The notes under the pieces: model-generated
Databases searched by the model: none
Told to the model about the DNA's origin: nothing
What the model saw: only the letters and a program-made list of their open reading frames with translations
Position numbers and translations under genes: made by a program
NCBI GenBank assembly: GCA_002050365.1
Contig: MWYZ01000069.1
Coordinates: forward strand, 1-63,658
DNA from: Acidobacteria bacterium 28-1
Lineage (GTDB): Bacteria; Acidobacteriota; Blastocatellia; Pyrinomonadales; Pyrinomonadaceae
Length of the DNA: 63,658 nucleotides
Direction of reading: 5' to 3'
In this document: in pieces, positions 63,383-63,658 of the stretch
How positions within the stretch are numbered: position 1 is the stretch's first letter
How the letters are laid out: the number at the start of each line of letters is the position of its first letter

Positions 63383-63658
63383 ACAGAGCGGGTAAAAATG
63401 AAGATTCTGCGATAGCAAATATTTTCATTAAATAAAAGGTAGGTGGTTGTCAGACAGCCACCTTCTGTTTTGTGAGAAAAGGGAAGTAAAAATGTTTTAA
63501 CCAAATGTTTTTTATTTTCCACTTTTCATTTAACAATGGTTCGGACAGAATTACGTTGAAATGACCGCGTAATTCCGCAAGTTTTCATATTGCTCGTGAT
63601 TTTTTATTAAAGTAGAGTCTAAATCTAACTTTGAAATAAATAATTCGAGAAGATGTTC
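63383..63658. other. Downstream flank, no gene seen
   Basis: After the terminator at 63438-63473 the remaining 185 bases are AT-rich with no convincing frame. A few GGGAAGTAAAA/TTTTCATTTAAC words hint at another degenerate repeat. Confidence 0.4.
63438..63473 (+). terminator. Intrinsic terminator of the beta-helix protein gene
   Basis: AGGTGGTTGTC (from 63441) pairs with GACAGCCACCT (to 63463) with one G:U, followed by a T-rich run. Confidence 0.65.

Overview
The window is bacterial chromosome, dominated by translation genes. The large broken regulator at 55810-59672 combines a winged helix, a TolB-like region, TPRs and a PD40 propeller. A CSLREA / right-handed beta-helix exported protein and a GTP-type PEP carboxykinase are also present. 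Together these suggest an Acidobacteriota genome of Blastocatellia type with moderate GC. That assignment is inference from gene content; no rRNA is present to test it.

Layout. Positions 175-9282 (minus strand) hold a classic thrS-infC-rpmI-rplT-(DUF3303)-pheS-pheT-zapB-zapA operon, ending in a possible 6S RNA and a strong terminator. A PIN-type toxin-antitoxin pair and an S24-like protein sit between pheS and pheT. tRNA-Val(GAC) follows, then rpoZ-gmk-yicC-ABC exporter (minus) and xseA-membrane protein-xseB (plus). Positions 16200-25700 are accessory: a Ser/Ala/Lys-rich protein, a Bax-inhibitor-1 protein, an Asn/Met-rich exported protein, small conserved proteins, a decayed RelE toxin, pckG, an EamA transporter, a toxin-first RelE/antitoxin pair and a [2Fe-2S] protein. 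Positions 25700-49460 (plus) are the str, S10, spc and alpha operons in standard order (rpsL to rplQ). They are followed by accB-accC, two small genes, rpsO and pnp. Positions 55150-63658 hold a second PIN toxin-antitoxin pair, the broken regulator, an IS110-family element with a structured upstream region that may be its bridge RNA, and the exported beta-helix protein.

The most striking structure is between the genes. Most gaps of about 60-120 bases, including those inside the ribosomal protein operons, hold arrays of degenerate 7-base words. These are usually arranged as a left array, a short spacer and the reverse-complement array, so the transcript would carry a long hairpin between reading frames. 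Each gap has its own word, but all share the 7-base period. Some arrays have entered coding sequence (pheT twice, rpmC and rplT ends, the linker of the regulator). They resemble the heptanucleotide STRR repeats described in cyanobacteria, but the paired hairpin arrangement in nearly every gap is unusual.

Second in interest are long extensions on ribosomal proteins L4, L22, S17 and L18. The S17 and L18 extensions share a small-residue hydrophobic motif of about 22 residues.
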